NCBI RefSeq assembly: GCF_000813005.1
Contig: NZ_JSYP01000002.1
Location: forward strand, 62,001 to 126,000
Source of the DNA: Flavobacterium sp. KMS
GTDB taxonomy: Bacteria > Bacteroidota > Bacteroidia > Flavobacteriales > Flavobacteriaceae
Direction: 5' to 3'
DNA: 64,000 bases
The notes beneath the pieces are model-generated. The model did no database searches. It was not told where the DNA came from and worked only from the letters and a program-made list of their open reading frames with translations. Of this stretch, positions 63,106 through 64,000 are shown one piece after another. The position numbers and the translations under genes were made by a program. Position 1 is the first letter of the stretch. Every line of letters starts with the position of its first letter.

Positions 63106-64000
63106 TTACTTAAAAGCAGTTAGTATCAATAATGCTAAACTCGAAACCACACTACCTATTCCAACCCACTCTCCAGCTGTCATTTTTTTAGTTACTGGCT
63201 TCTCAGGAACAACAATTTGAGAATCAGGCGTAACTTTTGGATAAGATCTAAAAAATAAAAAGGAACTAGCTACAGCTGCTTTACCATTTGGATATATGAT
63301 ATAAGCTTTCTTCTTCCAACCCATATTATCGACGCCTCCAACTGCATTTAAATAATATTTAAAACTTTTTCCACTTCTATATGGAATTTCTGAAGTCAAC
63401 AACACATTCCCTGTTACTTTTACACCTTCATTATAAGTTGCTACTTCTATTTCGTCACCAGGAAACAAAGTAACATTTGAGTAATGATTTTTGTCCTTAA
63501 CAATCCTTTCCCAATCTACAGGAATGGTAGCATACTTTAATTCTTCTTTTAATTTTTTAGCTAACTTCTTCTCCTTTAAAGTATCTTTTGAGAAATTCAA
63601 ATCTATACTTTCAAGCATTTCGATTTGCTCTTCTTTGATAGGTCTTTTAATCTTCATTCCGTCAAGATTAGCAATTGATGTCAATCCTCCTGCACGCATC
63701 ACAACATTATAAACTGTTTCTTTTTTATTCGCCAAAACGTACTTTCCAGGATAAGAAACTGCTCCACTTATTTTTACCATTTCTGGCTTTTCATAAACAG
63801 CCATTCTTCGTATGTTAATAACATCAAAAGGCATTAATAAAAAGTTCTTTATCTGTTCATTATTATCTGCTGTAATTTCAAGTTCAAATACATCAACTCG
63901 CTTTGGATCCGTATCATTTATCGCATCCGACTTTTTCATTCTTGCTACTTCAACTCTTTTTGATGCAGAACCTGTTAATCCACCAACTTGAACAACCAAA
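63106..64000 (-). CDS. Wza/SLBB-family polysaccharide export protein (5' end outside the window)
   Basis: The open frame enters from beyond the right edge; the first visible codon is an internal TTG (Leu), so the gene is truncated by the window, not broken. About 297 residues are seen. They include two SLBB-type units, one at MVKISGAVSYPGKYVLANKKETV followed by MRAGGLTSIA, and one at VKVTGNVLLTSEIPYRSG followed by VGGVDNMG. A C-terminal membrane helix is WVGIGSVVSSLALLILTAF. Family members form the outer-membrane channel for surface polysaccharide and work with the Wzz/GumC-type protein. Confidence 0.88.
   Translation of the reverse strand, partial: LVVQVGGLTGSASKRVEVARMKKSDAINDTDPKRVDVFELEITADNNEQIKNFLLMPFDVINIRRMAVYEKPEMVKISGAVSYPGKYVLANKKETVYNVVMRAGGLTSIANLDGMKIKRPIKEEQIEMLESIDLNFSKDTLKEKKLAKKLKEELKYATIPVDWERIVKDKNHYSNVTLFPGDEIEVATYNEGVKVTGNVLLTSEIPYRSGKSFKYYLNAVGGVDNMGWKKKAYIIYPNGKAAVASSFLFFRSYPKVTPDSQIVVPEKPVTKKMTAGEWVGIGSVVSSLALLILTAFK

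Noticed and set aside
1..64000. CRISPR array, tRNA or rRNA genes, insertion sequences, prophage
   Set aside because: No spaced direct repeats, no cloverleaf or rRNA sequence noticed, and no transposase, integrase or phage motifs in any frame read.

Overview
The window reads as a member of the Flavobacteriaceae, most likely Flavobacterium or a close relative. The DNA is very AT-rich. Shine-Dalgarno sites are weak and A-rich. The Bacteroidetes -7 element TAnnTTTG lies in front of several transcription units. There is a PorV/PorQ-type protein of the type IX secretion system, and the polysaccharide genes resemble flavobacterial surface-glycan clusters. No tRNA, rRNA, CRISPR array, insertion sequence or phage gene was recognised.

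Layout. Positions 1-3445 hold flanking genes: the 5' end of a probable GH25 lysozyme-like gene, pssA, a PorV-like gene and a DUF4105 membrane protein. From 3446 to the right edge everything is on the minus strand and makes surface glycans. Transcription runs from high to low coordinates. (a) 64000-62020: SLBB outer-membrane export protein (cut by the window edge) and a Wzz/GumC-type chain-length protein. (b) 61746-35878: a Wzx/Wzy-type O-antigen cluster. It contains a flippase, a VioA-like aminotransferase, a compact acyl-assembly module (adenylation enzyme, GNAT, two acyl carrier proteins, KASIII, two SDR reductases, metallo-beta-lactamase-fold hydrolase, PglD/NeuD-type acyltransferase), glycosyltransferases, two polymerase candidates, rfbA/rfbC/rfbD, a WbpL-like initiating transferase and a WbpM/PglF-like dehydratase. 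(c) Two hairpins and a TAnnTTTG element near 35740-35870 mark a transcription boundary. (d) 35664-4922: an ABC-transporter (Wzm/Wzt) cluster of more than 25 tightly overlapping genes. They include many GT2 and GT4 enzymes, a Campylobacter-like neuA-neuB-neuC sialic acid pathway, and decorating enzymes (MBOAT, SGNH, EptA-like transferase, acyltransferase-3, deacetylase, methyltransferase). (e) A WbaP-like polyprenyl glycosylphosphotransferase with its own promoter ends the run.

How the genes work together. RfbA/C/D make dTDP-L-rhamnose, although rfbB is not in the window. The dehydratase, the PglE-like and VioA-like aminotransferases and the WbpV-like reductase make 6-deoxy and 4-amino sugars. 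The acyl-assembly module most plausibly builds an unusual N-acyl or N-aminoacyl group for a 4-amino sugar. Region (d) makes a second glycan, probably containing N-acetylneuraminic acid, exported by the ABC transporter.

Four decayed gene fragments were found by reading the gaps: an rfbC tail, an rfbA with internal deletions, a hexapeptide acetyltransferase and a GT2. All sit inside region (b) and record repeated cassette exchange. The candidate for a little-described system is the acyl-assembly module at 52542-60316.
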